From Marinobacterium aestuarii (GTDB lineage: Bacteria; Pseudomonadota; Gammaproteobacteria; Pseudomonadales; Balneatricaceae), in the NCBI RefSeq assembly GCF_001651805.1, contig NZ_CP015839.1, positions 3,224,001 through 3,288,000 on the forward strand: a stretch of 64,000 nucleotides of DNA. The letters run 5' to 3'. Of this stretch, positions 25,047 to 35,976 are shown piece after piece. How positions within the stretch are numbered: the stretch's first letter is position 1; every line of letters begins with the position of its first letter. Below the pieces are notes generated by a model. It was not told where the DNA came from. It did no database searches and was given only the letters and a program-made list of their open reading frames with translations. The translations under genes and the position numbers were made by a program.

Positions 25047-27938
25047 TCAGTCTTCCCGATAGTTATCAATCGACGGGCAGGAGCAAATGAAATTGCGATC
25101 GCCGAATACGTTGTCGATACGGTTGGCCGCCGGCCAGAACTTGTTGCGACGGGTCGATTCGGTCGGGAAGACCGCTTCGTCACGCCCGTAGGGACGATCC
25201 CAGTCACCCACCAGGTCCGCCATGGTGTGCGGTGCATGGTGCAGCGGGTTGTTTTCCGCGGTCCATTCACCGGACTCAACGCGGCTGATTTCGCCGCGAA
25301 TCTTCACCATGGCTTCGATGAAGCGATCCAGCTCCGCCTTGGATTCAGACTCGGTCGGCTCGATCATCAGGGTGCCGGCCACCGGGAAAGACATGGTGGG
25401 CGCGTGGAAACCGTAGTCCATCAGGCGCTTGGCGATATCTTCCTCGCTCACGCCGCAGGCTTCTTTCAGCGGGCGTATATCGACGATGCATTCGTGGGCA
25501 ACACGACCGTTGCCGCCACGGTACAAAATCGGGTAGTGCTCGCCGAGCTTCTCGGCCAGGTAGTTGGCACCCAGAATCGCCACACGGGTGGAGTCCTTGA
25601 GGCCGGACTTGCCCAGCATGCGGATGTACATGTAGCTGATCGGCAAGATGGCGCCTGAACCGAAAGGCGCTGCAGAGACTGCGCCGTTCTGGTTGTCCAG
25701 ACCCGGTACAGCACTCACCTGATGGCCTGGCAGGAAAGGGGCCAGATGGCTCTTCACACCGATAGGACCCATGCCCGGGCCGCCGCCGCCGTGGGGAATG
25801 GCGAAGGTCTTGTGCAGGTTAAGGTGCGATACGTCGGAACCAATCAGGCCGGGCTTGGAGATACCGACCTGAGCATTCATGTTGGCGCCATCCATATACA
25901 CCTGGCCGCCGTGCTTGTGCACCAGAGCGCAGATCTCGACAATTTCCTGCTCGAACACACCGTGGGTGGACGGGTAGGTAATCATCAGGCAGCTCAGATT
26001 TTCGCTGTGCTGCTCGGCCTTGGCACGCATGTCTGCCACATCGACGTTACCTTTGGCGTCGCACTCAACGATCACGACCTTCATGCCCATCATGGCCGCG
26101 GACGCAGGGTTGGTACCGTGGGCGGAAGACGGAATCAGGCAGATATCGCGGTGACCTTCGCCGATGGATTCCTGGTACTTGCGGATCGCCAGCAAGCCGG
26201 CGTACTCGCCCTGGGCACCGGAGTTGGGCTGCAGCGAGACGTTGTCGTACCCGGTAATTTCCACCAGCATGGCTTCCAGCTCTTCAAGCATGCGGTGGTA
26301 ACCCTGAATCTGGTCTACCGGTGCGAAGGGATGGATATTGGCGAACTCGGGCCAGGTCACCGGAATCATTTCGGCGGTGGCGTTGAGCTTCATGGTGCAG
26401 GAACCCAGCGGAATCATGCCGTGAACCAGGGAGTAATCCTTGTTCTCGAGCTGCTTCATGTAACGCAGCATTTCGGTTTCGCTGTGGTGGGTGTTGAACA
26501 CAGGATGGGTCAGGATGGCATCTTCACGGCGGTGTTCAGCGGCAATGCCGGTGGCCTCGCCTGCCATAATCCGCGCATCGATAGCGGCCACATCCAGGCC
26601 GTGACCAGCACCCAGAATGACGTCGAACAGCTCGGCGACATCGGCGGCACTGGTGGTTTCATCCAGGCTGATACCCAGACGGTCAGTGCCGTTGAGGCGC
26701 AGGTTGCAACCCTGGGCCAGGGCGCGCTGGTACACCGCCTGCTGCTGGTCACCCAGGGTCAGGGTCAGGGTATCGAAGTAGCTGTCGTTAACCGCAAAGC
26801 CCTTGTCTTTCAGGCCAATGGCCAGAATGGCGGTAAGACGGTGCGTACGCTCGGCGATAGCTTTAAGACCATCCGGGCCGTGGTACACGGCATAGAAGCT
26901 CGCCATGTTGGCCAGCAGCGCCTGGGCAGTACAGATGTTGGAGGTCGCCTTCTCGCGACGGATGTGCTGCTCGCGGGTCTGCATCGCCATGCGCAGCGCC
27001 GGGTTGCCACGGGTATCGACGGAGACGCCGATAATGCGGCCCGGCACCGAACGCTTGAGCTTGTCGCTGGCGGCAAAGAAGGCCGCATGGGGGCCACCAA
27101 AGCCCATGGGCACGCCAAAGCGCTGCATAGACCCCAGTACTACGTCGGCCCCCAGCTCGCCCGGGGATTTCAGCAGTACCAGCGCCATTGGGTCGGCCGC
27201 CACCGCCACCATGGCCTGCTGGCCCTTGGCACTGGCGATCAGGCTCTTGATATCGGTGATGTTGCCGCAGGTACCGGGATACTGCAGCTGCGCGCCGAAC
27301 ACATCGTGCTGATCCAGCTCTGACGCCGGCGCTACTACAACCTCGTAACCGAAGTACTCGGCGCGGGTACGGATAACGTCGATGGTCTGCGGATGCACAT
27401 CATCGGCGACAAAATAGGTGTTGCTCTTCTTGCGGTTGGAGCGCTTGCACAGCGTCATGGCCTCGGCCGCAGCCGTGGCTTCGTCCAGCAGGGAGGCGTT
27501 GGCCAGATCCATGCCGGTGAGATCCATTACCAGCTGCTGATAGTTGAGCAGGGATTCCAGGCGGCCCTGGGCAATTTCTGGCTGGTAGGGCGTGTAGGCG
27601 GTGTACCAGCCCGGATTTTCCAGCACGTTGCGCAGGATGATGTTGGGCACGCGGGTGTTGTGGTAACCCATACCGATATAAGACTTGTTGACCTTGTTCT
27701 GCCGCGCCAGGCCCTGCAGATAGTTCAGCGCCTGGACTTCGGTCTCGCCGTCGTTCATGGCCAGGGCATCGTCGAGCAGAATGCTGGACGGCACTGTCTG
27801 GCGCATCAGGTCGTCTAGCGACTCGGCATTCAGGGTCTGCAGCATGGACTGCTGTTCGGCCGCATCGGGGCCAATATGGCGACGGGTGAAATCCGTGCGC
27901 TGCTCAAGTTCAATCAAGGTACGGGGTTTAACAGCCAT
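25047..27938 (-). CDS. gcvP: Glycine dehydrogenase (decarboxylating), P-protein
   Basis: 963 residues from ATG 27938 (an upstream in-frame start at 28034 would read through the leader hairpins). Single-chain P-protein with both halves: the N-terminal part (FTRRHIGP start, YIGMGYHNT) and the C-terminal half with the PLP lysine in [19 protein letters not shown] (about residue 710). It decarboxylates glycine and passes the aminomethyl group to GcvH. It is last in sdaA-glyA-gcvH-gcvP. An intrinsic-terminator-like hairpin lies between gcvH and this gene, so its expression may be reduced or regulated relative to gcvH. Confidence 0.97.
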   Translation of the reverse strand: MAVKPRTLIELEQRTDFTRRHIGPDAAEQQSMLQTLNAESLDDLMRQTVPSSILLDDALAMNDGETEVQALNYLQGLARQNKVNKSYIGMGYHNTRVPNIILRNVLENPGWYTAYTPYQPEIAQGRLESLLNYQQLVMDLTGMDLANASLLDEATAAAEAMTLCKRSNRKKSNTYFVADDVHPQTIDVIRTRAEYFGYEVVVAPASELDQHDVFGAQLQYPGTCGNITDIKSLIASAKGQQAMVAVAADPMALVLLKSPGELGADVVLGSMQRFGVPMGFGGPHAAFFAASDKLKRSVPGRIIGVSVDTRGNPALRMAMQTREQHIRREKATSNICTAQALLANMASFYAVYHGPDGLKAIAERTHRLTAILAIGLKDKGFAVNDSYFDTLTLTLGDQQQAVYQRALAQGCNLRLNGTDRLGISLDETTSAADVAELFDVILGAGHGLDVAAIDARIMAGEATGIAAEHRREDAILTHPVFNTHHSETEMLRYMKQLENKDYSLVHGMIPLGSCTMKLNATAEMIPVTWPEFANIHPFAPVDQIQGYHRMLEELEAMLVEITGYDNVSLQPNSGAQGEYAGLLAIRKYQESIGEGHRDICLIPSSAHGTNPASAAMMGMKVVIVECDAKGNVDVADMRAKAEQHSENLSCLMITYPSTHGVFEQEIVEICALVHKHGGQVYMDGANMNAQVGISKPGLIGSDVSHLNLHKTFAIPHGGGGPGMGPIGVKSHLAPFLPGHQVSAVPGLDNQNGAVSAAPFGSGAILPISYMYIRMLGKSGLKDSTRVAILGANYLAEKLGEHYPILYRGGNGRVAHECIVDIRPLKEACGVSEEDIAKRLMDYGFHAPTMSFPVAGTLMIEPTESESKAELDRFIEAMVKIRGEISRVESGEWTAENNPLHHAPHTMADLVGDWDRPYGRDEAVFPTESTRRNKFWPAANRIDNVFGDRNFICSCPSIDNYRED

Positions 27939-27959
27939 AACACTACCTGCGTGCTCTGT

Positions 27960-27986
27960 GCCGGCTTCGGATCTACCGAAACCGGC
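27960..27986 (-). promoter_or_regulatory. Leader hairpin before gcvP
   Basis: An 11-bp stem (GCCGG-TTTCGG with CCGAAG-CCGGC, one G-T wobble) and 5-base loop, 22 bases before the gcvP start on the minus strand, directly after the terminator-like hairpin. Role unknown. Confidence 0.5.
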
Positions 27987-27996
27987 AACGGGTTCT

Positions 27997-28025
27997 AAAA
28001 AAGCGAAGAGCGCACGGCTCTTCGC
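27997..28025 (-). terminator. Intrinsic terminator-like hairpin between gcvH and gcvP
   Basis: Read on the minus strand: GCGAAGAGC, loop CGTGC, GCTCTTCGC, then six T (28025 down to 27997). The 9-bp perfect stem and U-tract have the form of a Rho-independent terminator, yet lie within an apparent operon. Confidence 0.7.
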
Positions 28026-28076
28026 GTTTTGCATCGGTAACCGCCCTGCTGGCGCAGGTTCGGCTATGGGCCCAAC

Positions 28077-28463
28077 TTATTCCGCAACCGTCGCCTGATA
28101 GGCGCTGGCATCGAGCAGTGCTTCCAGCTCGGTGGCGTCGCTCAGTTTCAGTTTCGCGATCCAGCCTGCCTGATAGGCATCTTCGTTCAGGGTCTCGGGG
28201 GCATCGACCAGAGCCTCGTTCACTTCAATTACTTCGCCAGACAGGGGTGCGTAGATATCGGATGCCGCCTTGACGGACTCCACCAGGGAGAAGTCTTCAC
28301 CCTTGGCGACATCACGGCCGACTTCAGGCAGTTCAACGAAAACCACATCGCCGAGCAGCTCCTGGGCGTGGTCAGTAATACCGACGGTTACGGTGCCGTC
28401 GCCATTATCGAGAATCCACTCGTGAGATGCAGTATATTTCAGAGTATTGGGCACATTGTTCAT
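28077..28463 (-). CDS. gcvH: Glycine cleavage system H protein
   Basis: 128 residues, the usual length. Lipoyl domain with the lipoylated lysine in [14 protein letters not shown] (about K66) and the conserved [19 protein letters not shown] strand pair. It shuttles the aminomethyl group between P-, T- and L-proteins. Preceded by AGAAGGAT; transcribed from the glyA side, upstream of gcvP. Confidence 0.97.
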   Translation of the reverse strand: MNNVPNTLKYTASHEWILDNGDGTVTVGITDHAQELLGDVVFVELPEVGRDVAKGEDFSLVESVKAASDIYAPLSGEVIEVNEALVDAPETLNEDAYQAGWIAKLKLSDATELEALLDASAYQATVAE

Positions 28464-28555
28464 CGAGAAATCCTTCTAAAGCACTATTTTCAGTTCAATT
28501 CGTAGTCTTTGGCCCGACGGGCTTGTGCCCGCCAGAGCCGCTTTTAACGATACAG

Positions 28556-29857
28556 TTAGCGATACAGCGGGAAACGGGCGCAGAGGGCTTCGACCTCGGC
28601 CAGTACCTTGGCTTCCACTGCCGCGTTGCCTTCAGGGCTTGCCACCAGACCATCCAGCACATCGTTGATCAGATGCCCGATCTGGCTAAATTCGGCGGCG
28701 CCAAAACCACGGGTGGTGCCGGCCGGGGTACCCAGACGGATACCGGAGGTGACCATGGGCTTTTCCGGGTCAAACGGGATGCCATTCTTGTTGCAGGTGA
28801 TGCCGGCACGCTCCAGCGCCTCTTCCACCTGGTTGCCCTTCAGGCCCTTGGGCCGCAGGTCCACCAGCATCAGGTGCGTATCGGTGCCACCGGTAACGAC
28901 ATCACAACCGCGCTCGACCATGACGGCCGCCAGAATGCGGGCGTTTTCGCGCACCTGATCGATATAGGTCTTGAAGCCCGGCTGCAGCGCTTCACCGAAG
29001 GCCACGGCCTTGGCGGCGATGACATGCATCAGCGGGCCACCCTGCAGACCCGGGAACACCGCGGAATTGATCTTTTTGCCCAGATCCAGGTCGTTGCACA
29101 GTATCATGCCGCCACGGGGGCCACGCAGGGTCTTGTGGGTGGTGGTGGTCACCACATGGGCGTGGGGCAGCGGGCTCGGGTGCGCACCTGTGGCAACCAG
29201 ACCTGCGATATGGGCCATGTCGACCATCAGCAGTGCGCCCACCTTGTCGGCAATGGCACGAAAACGCGCAAAGTCGATTTCACGGGGAATGGCCGAACCG
29301 CCGGCGATAATCAGCTTGGGCTGGCATTCAACCGCCAGGGCTTCCACGGCATCGTAGTCGATACGCTGAGTCTCCGGGGAGACGCCGTACTGCACAGCAT
29401 TGAACCATTTGCCCGACAGCGCAGGACGCGCACCGTGGGTCAGGTGGCCACCGGCATCCAGCGACATGCCCAGCACAGTATCACCTGGCTGCAGCAGCGC
29501 CAGCATCACAGCGCCGTTGGCCTGGGCACCGGAATGGGGCTGCACATTGACGAATTCGCAGTTGAACAGCTCTTTGGCGCGGGAAATCGCCAGGGCTTCG
29601 GCTTCGTCAACAAACTCGCAGCCACCGTAGTAACGGCGACCCGGATAGCCTTCGGCGTACTTGTTGGTCAACACCGTGCCCTGGGCCTGCATTACCGCCT
29701 TGGAGACAATGTTTTCCGAGGCGATCAGCTCAATCTGGCTGTCCTGGCGGCGGAATTCCGCATCCACCGCACGCTGCAATACAGGGTCGGCGGCGCCGAG
29801 GTCCTGGGTGAAAAACGCGGCGCGTTCAGCGTTGGCGTAGAGATCCTGTGTGCTCAT
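28556..29857 (-). CDS. glyA: Serine hydroxymethyltransferase
   Basis: 433 residues. PLP enzyme interconverting serine and glycine with tetrahydrofolate. The active-site lysine is in [14 protein letters not shown] (about K240), and the [15 protein letters not shown] and SGAQAN blocks are intact. Being inside the sdaA-gcvH-gcvP run suggests a catabolic copy that links glycine cleavage with serine formation; a second biosynthetic glyA elsewhere would be expected (inference). Confidence 0.96.
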   Translation of the reverse strand: MSTQDLYANAERAAFFTQDLGAADPVLQRAVDAEFRRQDSQIELIASENIVSKAVMQAQGTVLTNKYAEGYPGRRYYGGCEFVDEAEALAISRAKELFNCEFVNVQPHSGAQANGAVMLALLQPGDTVLGMSLDAGGHLTHGARPALSGKWFNAVQYGVSPETQRIDYDAVEALAVECQPKLIIAGGSAIPREIDFARFRAIADKVGALLMVDMAHIAGLVATGAHPSPLPHAHVVTTTTHKTLRGPRGGMILCNDLDLGKKINSAVFPGLQGGPLMHVIAAKAVAFGEALQPGFKTYIDQVRENARILAAVMVERGCDVVTGGTDTHLMLVDLRPKGLKGNQVEEALERAGITCNKNGIPFDPEKPMVTSGIRLGTPAGTTRGFGAAEFSQIGHLINDVLDGLVASPEGNAAVEAKVLAEVEALCARFPLYR

Positions 29858-29889
29858 GGTCTTATTGTTCCCAGCTGACTGAAGGTTGA

Positions 29890-31275
29890 TTAACAGGCCA
29901 CCACGTTGACGGCCAGGCCGCCGGTGGACGTTTCCTTGTACTTGTCCTGCATGTCGAGACCGGTCTGGCGCATGGTCTCGATCACGCTATCCAGCGATAC
30001 ATGGTGCTCACCGGTACCGCGCAGCGCCAGACGCGCCGCATTGATGGCCTTGACCGCTCCCATGGTGTTGCGCTCGATGCAGGGTACCTGCACCAGACCA
30101 CCGATGGGATCACAGGTCAGACCCAGATTGTGTTCCATGCCGATCTCGGCGGCGTTTTCGATCTGGCGATTACTGCCCCCGAGCACGGCGCACAAAGCAC
30201 CGGCGGCCATGGAACAGGCCACGCCTATCTCGCCCTGACAGCCGACTTCCGCGGCAGAGATAGAAGCGTTTTTCTTGTACAGCATGCCGATGGCGGCGGC
30301 GGTCACCAGAAAGGTCTTGATACCCTCAACGCTGCTGCCCGGCACGAAGCGATCGTAATAGGCCAGTACCGCCGGAATCACGCCCGCGGCGCCATTGGTG
30401 GGCGCGGTCACAACACGCCCACTGGCGGCATTTTCCTCGTTCACGGCGATGGCATAGAGATTGACCCAGTCGAGCACCGTAAGGTGATCCTTGATGCTGC
30501 GTTCCGGATGATTCACCAGTTCCTGCCACATGTCGTGGGCACGGCGCTTGATGTGCAGCCCGCCCGGCAGCTCGCCGGTGTGCTTGCAGCCTTCACGGAT
30601 GCAGTCATCCATCACCTGCCAGATTTTCAGCAGACGCTGGCTGATTTCCGCATCCCCGTAACGAGTGCGCTCGTTCTCCATCACCAGCTCGGCAATGCTC
30701 AGGCCGGCTTCATCGCCGTAGGCCAGCAATTCAACGGCATTGTTGAACGGGTACGGCACTTCGATGGATTCATCCTCAACGCCGCGACCCTGATCATTGG
30801 CCTCTATATCACTGAGCACGAAACCGCCACCCACCGAGTAATACACATTGCTGTAGAAAATCAGCCCGGCGGCATCCAGCACTTCGATGCGCATGCCGTT
30901 GGGGTGCTTGGGCAGGGACTCGCCAAAATGAAAGCGCAGATGATCGGCTTCGCGAAACGCCACCGGCAGGGTTCCGCCCAGCAACAGGTTGCCGCTGCTG
31001 CGGATCTGCGCAATGAGATCGTCGATAGCGGCCGGATCCACCAAATCGGGTTGCTCGCCCAAAAGGCCCAGCATCACAGCGGTATCGGTGGCATGCCCCT
31101 TGCCGGTCATGGCCAGTGAGCCGTACAGGCTCACCTTCACCGCCGCGACCCTGGGCATCAGCTTGCCCTCGGTGAGTTCCGCCACAAAGCGGTTGGCCGC
31201 AACCATGGGCCCCACCGTATGGGACGACGAGGGTCCAACCCCAATTTTGAACAGATCAAATATGCTCAGTGCCAT
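29890..31275 (-). CDS. sdaA: L-serine ammonia-lyase (iron-sulfur)
   Basis: 461 residues, single-chain form. N-terminal [13 protein letters not shown] motif and C-terminal cysteines in [18 protein letters not shown] and [17 protein letters not shown], which are the Fe-S ligand regions. It deaminates L-serine to pyruvate. It is first in the run with glyA, gcvH and gcvP: glycine is converted to serine and then to pyruvate. The start is 52 bases from the mscS stop, so the operon could include mscS. Confidence 0.96.
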   Translation of the reverse strand: MALSIFDLFKIGVGPSSSHTVGPMVAANRFVAELTEGKLMPRVAAVKVSLYGSLAMTGKGHATDTAVMLGLLGEQPDLVDPAAIDDLIAQIRSSGNLLLGGTLPVAFREADHLRFHFGESLPKHPNGMRIEVLDAAGLIFYSNVYYSVGGGFVLSDIEANDQGRGVEDESIEVPYPFNNAVELLAYGDEAGLSIAELVMENERTRYGDAEISQRLLKIWQVMDDCIREGCKHTGELPGGLHIKRRAHDMWQELVNHPERSIKDHLTVLDWVNLYAIAVNEENAASGRVVTAPTNGAAGVIPAVLAYYDRFVPGSSVEGIKTFLVTAAAIGMLYKKNASISAAEVGCQGEIGVACSMAAGALCAVLGGSNRQIENAAEIGMEHNLGLTCDPIGGLVQVPCIERNTMGAVKAINAARLALRGTGEHHVSLDSVIETMRQTGLDMQDKYKETSTGGLAVNVVAC

Positions 31276-31327
31276 CGCGTCGCCTGCTACATCTAATGTG
31301 AGTAAAACTAAGTCCCGAGTGCCCTGT

Positions 31328-32644
31328 TCAGGACACCCCGGACCCCGCCGGATTCAGTACCCTGACTTCGCGCTGCGGGAACGGAATCTCGATATCGTGT
31401 TCCTTGAATGCATCCCAGATCATCAGCAGCAGATCCCCGCCTACGCGGTTCTCGCCGTCATCGACCCCTTCCATCCAGAACTCCACCAGGATATCCACAC
31501 CCGAATCACCAAAACCGCTGATCTCGGCATCCGGCCGTTCTTCAATGGGCACCTGCTCGCCGCTGATCACCCGCGGGTGACTCGCCACTACGGTACGCAG
31601 CAGATCGAACAGGAAATGCAGGTCTGTCTTGTAGGACACCTGAAATTCCAGTGCGTAACGCTGCTTGACGTTTTTGTGCGTCCAGTTGGTAAAACTGCCG
31701 CTGATAAACTGCTCGTTAGGCACCATGATGTCTTTGCCATCAAAGGTTTCCAGCGTGGTGGATCTCATGTTCAGCTCGCGAATCATGCCCTTGCGGCCAT
31801 CCTCCATCTCGACGTAGTCACCCACGCTGAGCGAGCGCTCCAGCAGCAGGATAATGCCGGAGATAAAGTTCGAGGCGATGGACTGCAGGCCAAAACCAAG
31901 CCCCACACCCAGGGCGCCCCCGAAGACCGCCAGTGCTGTCAGATTGATGCCCATGATCTGCAGCAGCAGAATGAAGACAACAAAGAAGAGCGCAATCTGA
32001 AACAGCTTGGCAAAGACTTCCCGCGTGCCCGCATCCAGATCCTGCTGGCTACGGATGATCTGCTGACCGGCGGTATTCGACAGCCGTCCGAGCCAGAACA
32101 GCACCGATCCGAAAATCAGTACCCGCACCACACCATAGGCAGACACCTGAATATTGCCGACCTCCACCGAAATACTTTCGAGGTAGGCGATCAGGCCGTC
32201 GAGCCAGCCAAAAATATGCAACAGGGCGATGGGCAGAAAGACCCAGGATGCCAGGGTGCGAAAAAACTTCTTCTCCACAAAGCGCTTGATGAGCGAGTAG
32301 AGCATGAACACTACAGCGAAGCTCAAACCCAGACGCACCAGCCAGTTCTGGCCCAGCAGTGTCTGACTCAGGTCGGCGGCAATCGACAGCATCAAAATCA
32401 GCATCAACGGCAACAGCAGGTTGCGCGATGCATAGATCTGCAGTCGCAGACGCAGCAGAGGCCCTTCCAGCGGCCGCTTTCTCAGCAGCGGCGAATGACT
32501 CTTCAGGTAGGCCGCGATGGAATAACCCACCAATAGCGCGATCGAAATCAGGCCGATCTGGGAGTAAAAGGTCGGGCTGCTCAGCCACGCCAGCGACGCT
32601 GACAACATCTGTTCAAACCTGTCCATGAACGCGTCTATGTTCAT
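31328..32644 (-). CDS. MscS-family mechanosensitive channel
   Basis: 438 residues from ATG 32644. Several N-terminal helices (about 20-180) precede the MscS core: the pore helix ALAVFGGALGVGLGFGLQSIASNFISGIILLLERSLSVGD and the beta domain (DYVEMEDGRKGMI, VPNEQFISGSF). A C-terminal cytoplasmic domain ends near ALNP-like RVLNPAG. It releases solutes on hypo-osmotic shock. Its position between the XRE-cupin regulator and sdaA suggests co-regulation with glycine/serine breakdown, perhaps because these or glycine betaine serve as osmolytes (inference). Confidence 0.92.
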   Translation of the reverse strand: MNIDAFMDRFEQMLSASLAWLSSPTFYSQIGLISIALLVGYSIAAYLKSHSPLLRKRPLEGPLLRLRLQIYASRNLLLPLMLILMLSIAADLSQTLLGQNWLVRLGLSFAVVFMLYSLIKRFVEKKFFRTLASWVFLPIALLHIFGWLDGLIAYLESISVEVGNIQVSAYGVVRVLIFGSVLFWLGRLSNTAGQQIIRSQQDLDAGTREVFAKLFQIALFFVVFILLLQIMGINLTALAVFGGALGVGLGFGLQSIASNFISGIILLLERSLSVGDYVEMEDGRKGMIRELNMRSTTLETFDGKDIMVPNEQFISGSFTNWTHKNVKQRYALEFQVSYKTDLHFLFDLLRTVVASHPRVISGEQVPIEERPDAEISGFGDSGVDILVEFWMEGVDDGENRVGGDLLLMIWDAFKEHDIEIPFPQREVRVLNPAGSGVS

Positions 32645-33035
32645 CAATACTTTTCCTGCTGCTCTTGGGGGTTAAACCATTACGTTAATGCCGTAGCACA
32701 GCTAACAGTATGATTGGCAAACAGCCAGAAGGCGAAACCCGTCAATCTCTGTGCCCGGTACAGGCTTAACCCCAGAGAACAGTTAGACTAGCAACAGAGT
32801 TTCCAAAAATCAAAGAAATATTTCCTATTGGAAACTTAATTCCCTTTAGTCGGAATCAATCACCAACAACGGGCTTTCTTTCCAACATCTGGCAGCTTGT
32901 GTAATATCAGGGAAATATAAAATTAGATGCCGGTTCTCAATCCTTCTGCCGCCCTGTCGCTCGCCCCACGCCGCCTAGCATGCGCGCCCAGGCACGCCGC
33001 CGGTGCGCAGACCCGGCACTCAGGAGTGAATGCTC
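32645..33035. promoter_or_regulatory. Divergent regulatory region between mscS and the XRE-cupin gene
   Basis: About 390 bases with no gene. Contains the palindrome TTTCCTATTGGAAAC (32821-32835) and a nearby half-site TTTCCAA (32800-32806). Likely promoters for both directions. Confidence 0.55.
32820..32835. promoter_or_regulatory. Candidate XRE-cupin operator, copy 1
   Basis: ATTTCCTATTGGAAAC, inverted repeat TTTCC-N4-GGAAA, between the divergent mscS and XRE-cupin genes. Differs by one base from the copy before gcvT at 33881-33896. Confidence 0.65.
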
Positions 33036-33656
33036 ATGTCCGACCAGCCCCAGTCGCCACCCGAACTCCAGGTCAGCGCCGCCAGCCACGAAGCCATCGT
33101 CGAACCTCTGCAGCTGGGCAAGCGCGTGCGCGAAATCCGCCTCAGCCAGAACCTCACCCTGGAAGAAGCCAGCAAGCGCACGGGACTGGCCCGCTCCACC
33201 CTGTCCAAGATCGAAAACGAGCAAATCTCCCCGACCTTTACCGCCGTCAACAAACTGGTAAAGGGCCTGGGCATCGATATCCCGCAACTGTTCTCCCAGC
33301 CCAGCAAGACCCGCAGCAGCGGTGGCCGGCGCGATATTACGCGCTGCGGTGAAGGCAAGCCGCGCGCCACCCCGACCTACGAACACGAGATGCTGGCATC
33401 CCAGCTGACCAACAAGAAAATGATCCCGTACAAGACCACAGTGCGAGCTCGCAGCTTTGATGAATACGCCGACTGGGTACGCCACGATGGCGAAGAACTG
33501 CTGTACGTACTCAGCGGCAGCATCCGCTTCTATACCGAATTCTACGAACCCATTGATCTGGCCGAAGGTGACAGCGCCTACTATGACTGCGAGATGGGCC
33601 ATACCCTGATATCCACCAGCGAAGCAGACGCCGTGATCCTCTGGGTTACGGCCTGA
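33036..33656 (+). CDS. XRE-family transcriptional regulator with C-terminal cupin
   Basis: 206 residues from ATG 33036; AGGAG at 33022-33026 is nine bases upstream, whereas ATG 33030 would be too close. Helix-turn-helix at about 25-80 (GKRVREIRLSQNLTLEEASKRTGLARSTLSKIENEQISPT) and a cupin at about 130-205 (GEELLYVLSGSIRFY). Such proteins sense small metabolites through the cupin and usually repress neighbouring catabolic genes. Flanked by mscS-sdaA-glyA-gcvHP on one side and gcvT on the other, with a shared palindrome at both promoters, it is the likely local regulator. Confidence 0.92.
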   Translation: MSDQPQSPPELQVSAASHEAIVEPLQLGKRVREIRLSQNLTLEEASKRTGLARSTLSKIENEQISPTFTAVNKLVKGLGIDIPQLFSQPSKTRSSGGRRDITRCGEGKPRATPTYEHEMLASQLTNKKMIPYKTTVRARSFDEYADWVRHDGEELLYVLSGSIRFYTEFYEPIDLAEGDSAYYDCEMGHTLISTSEADAVILWVTA

Positions 33657-33725
33657 GTACAGCCGCCGCCGAGGCGTGCCACCACATCTCCGGCGGCACT
33701 GCTATACTGCTCCCCTCGTCCTGAT

Positions 33726-33770
33726 AGGGCCGTCCTTCCTCTCCCCTGGAATGGCGGCCTTTTTTTTTAC
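33726..33770 (+). terminator. Terminator after the XRE-cupin gene
   Basis: GGGCCG (33728-33733) and CGGCCT (33755-33760) arms enclose a long loop and are followed by nine T. Stem is short with one wobble pair, but the T-run and position fit a Rho-independent terminator. Confidence 0.55.
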
Positions 33771-33880
33771 ACCGACGTTTTACATCAATTGCAGGCACAC
33801 AGAGACGACACCTTGCTGCGCCATTGCGACAGCCCAAGGCTATTTATCTATTGCAATCGTCCTAATGATCCGCTAATTTC

Positions 33881-33896
33881 GTTTCCTATTGGAAAC
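33881..33896. promoter_or_regulatory. Candidate XRE-cupin operator, copy 2, upstream of gcvT
   Basis: GTTTCCTATTGGAAAC, a perfect 6+6 inverted repeat around TATT, 82 bases before the gcvT start. Near-identical to 32820-32835. Confidence 0.7.
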
Positions 33897-33977
33897 TTAG
33901 TTTATCCGAAGTTGCATGGGCGAGACTATTCCGCCCGGCACCCGGACAACCAACACATCCTTGATACGGAGCACATC

Positions 33978-35108
33978 ATGGCAGAACAAACCAACAGCGC
34001 CCTGAAAAAGACCCCACTGTACGACCTGCACCTGGAGCTTGGCGCCAAAATGGTGCCCTTTGCAGGCTACGAGATGCCGGTGCAGTATCCGCTGGGTGTA
34101 AAGAAGGAGCACCTGCAGACCCGCGAGCAGGCAGGCCTGTTCGACGTATCCCACATGGGCCAGGTCATGCTGACAGGCGCAGGGGCTGCCGCCATGCTGG
34201 AAGCCCTGGTGCCGGTGGACATCATCGACCTGCCGGTGGGCAAGCAGCGCTATGCCATCTTCACCAACGATCAGGGCGGCATTCTGGACGACCTGATGGT
34301 CGCCAACTGGGGTGACAGCCTCTATGTCGTGGTCAACGCAGCCTGCAAGGAACAGGATATCGCCCACATGCGCGCGCACCTGCCTGAAGGCGTAACCCTG
34401 GAAGAGCTGGATGATCGCGCCCTGATCGCGCTGCAGGGCCCAGCCGCAGTGACAGCACTGAGCCGGCTGGCACCCCAGGTGGCCGAGATGGTGTTCATGG
34501 ACAGCGGCCGTATCAGCATTGATGGCGCCGACTGCTTTATCAGCCGCTCAGGCTACACCGGCGAGGATGGCTATGAAATCTCCATCCCCGCCGGCGACGC
34601 CGACCGCCTGAGCCGCTTGCTGCTGGCTCAGCCTGAAGTCGATTTCATTGGCCTGGGTGCCCGCGACTCACTGCGCCTGGAATCCGGCCTGTGCCTGTAC
34701 GGTCACGACCTGGACACCCACACCACGCCGGTGGAAGCCAGCCTGCTGTGGGCCATTTCCAAGTGCCGCCGCGCCGATGGCGAGCGTGCCGGCGGCTTCC
34801 CCGGTGCCGACATCATCCTTGGTCAGATCGCCAGCAAGGACAACAGCCGCAAGCGCGTGGGCATGATTGGCGAAGGCCGCGCTCCGGTACGCGAAGGCAC
34901 CGAACTGTTTGATGCCGACGACAACCGTATCGGCGTTGTGACCTCCGGCACCTTCGGCCCCAGCGCCGGCGCCTCCATCGCCATGGGCTACGTCAGCAGC
35001 GCCGCCGCCGTGATGGACAGCACCATCTACGCCGAAGTCCGCGGCAAAAAACTGCCAATGCGCATCAGCAAGATGCCCTTTGTCGAGCAGCGTTACTTTA
35101 GAGGCTAA
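33978..35108 (+). CDS. gcvT: Glycine cleavage system aminomethyltransferase, T-protein
   Basis: 376 residues from ATG 33978, preceded by GGAGCACATC; in-frame sequence further upstream is not T-protein. Conserved KKTPLYDLHLELGAKMVPFAGYEMPVQY start, the LFDVSHMGQ block, GQRYAIFTNDQGGILDD, and the YTGEDGYEI folate-site region. It releases ammonia and transfers the methylene group to tetrahydrofolate. Separated from gcvH-gcvP by the regulator and transcribed the other way, but sharing a putative operator with them. Confidence 0.96.
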   Translation: MAEQTNSALKKTPLYDLHLELGAKMVPFAGYEMPVQYPLGVKKEHLQTREQAGLFDVSHMGQVMLTGAGAAAMLEALVPVDIIDLPVGKQRYAIFTNDQGGILDDLMVANWGDSLYVVVNAACKEQDIAHMRAHLPEGVTLEELDDRALIALQGPAAVTALSRLAPQVAEMVFMDSGRISIDGADCFISRSGYTGEDGYEISIPAGDADRLSRLLLAQPEVDFIGLGARDSLRLESGLCLYGHDLDTHTTPVEASLLWAISKCRRADGERAGGFPGADIILGQIASKDNSRKRVGMIGEGRAPVREGTELFDADDNRIGVVTSGTFGPSAGASIAMGYVSSAAAVMDSTIYAEVRGKKLPMRISKMPFVEQRYFRG

Positions 35109-35126
35109 TAGAGCTGAGGCTAAAGG

Positions 35127-35147
35127 CCGCGGATAAATGATCCGCGG
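35127..35147 (+). terminator. Hairpin after gcvT
   Basis: CCGCGGAT, loop AAATG, ATCCGCGG: an 8-bp perfect stem shortly after the gcvT stop. No T-run follows, so termination is uncertain. Confidence 0.4.
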
Positions 35148-35202
35148 TTAACCCCTCTGCTTAAAGTCCGTGACCAATCCGCATCCAGTCGAGATCGCCC
35201 GC

Positions 35203-35709
35203 ATGAATGCCGCCGTCGAAATACCCAACCCGCTTACTCAGCTTGAGCTGCACTGTGCGCTCGATGCCAGGGACCTGTCTCTGGCGCTGGCACAGCCACC
35301 CCTGGTTGATGAACTGGCGCTGGAGTGCGATGCCGACGGCGCTCTGGTGGTGGCCCTTGGTAATCTGCTGGGGCTGGAGCGTCCCCTGGCCGTGACCGAT
35401 CTGCAGTTGTGTGCACTGCCCGATGGCAGTCGCTTCAGCGTACTGACGCTGGACAGCGGCAACTGGCTGGTCGTCACCGGCAAGGACAACCCCTTGCCGA
35501 TGCTGGGCCTGCTCAAACTGCACTTCCATACAGTGATCCCCGGCGCGCAGCCGGGCTCTGCCCAGGCGCACGACAGCCACGGAAACCAGGGCATGGCATT
35601 CTGGCTAGAGCCCGGCGAGCGCTGCCAGCTACTGATGCGCCAGGCCAATGCCCGCTGTCTGGCCGAGTACCTGGGGCAGCCGCTGCAGCGGGGCGCGAAG
35701 ACCTGCTAG
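35203..35709 (+). CDS. Hypothetical protein
   Basis: 168 residues from ATG 35203; a GTG at 35170 would add 11 residues but lacks a good ribosome binding site. The composition is that of a real cytoplasmic protein with alternating strands and helices. No motif or family recognised. It follows gcvT in the same direction after a small hairpin. Function unknown. Confidence 0.6.
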   Translation: MNAAVEIPNPLTQLELHCALDARDLSLALAQPPLVDELALECDADGALVVALGNLLGLERPLAVTDLQLCALPDGSRFSVLTLDSGNWLVVTGKDNPLPMLGLLKLHFHTVIPGAQPGSAQAHDSHGNQGMAFWLEPGERCQLLMRQANARCLAEYLGQPLQRGAKTC

Positions 35710-35976
35710 CCCCAAAGGCAAACGGGCACAATTTCACCCTTGCGTTATTTCTTTTGAGCAGTTAAATTTGCTCGGCGTTACACAGTTTTGCATCACGAGA
35801 AGGGCTGACGTCCTCGCCAACCTGCCAACCTGGGCAAGGTGGTTGCCGCCAAGCGGCGATGCGGTCTATACCGACAACCAATCAGGTATCCGCACTTTAT
35901 ACGTCAGCTCTCATGAATGAGTCTTGAAAGACATGCCACAGCGGCCAAGTCTTTCGTTAAAACATGGGAGCACGGC

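Noticed and set aside
33657-33977. Glycine riboswitch upstream of gcvT
   Set aside because: I looked for the tandem aptamer with its conserved GGAGAG-type cores and did not find it here or before sdaA. The region instead holds a terminator and a palindrome.
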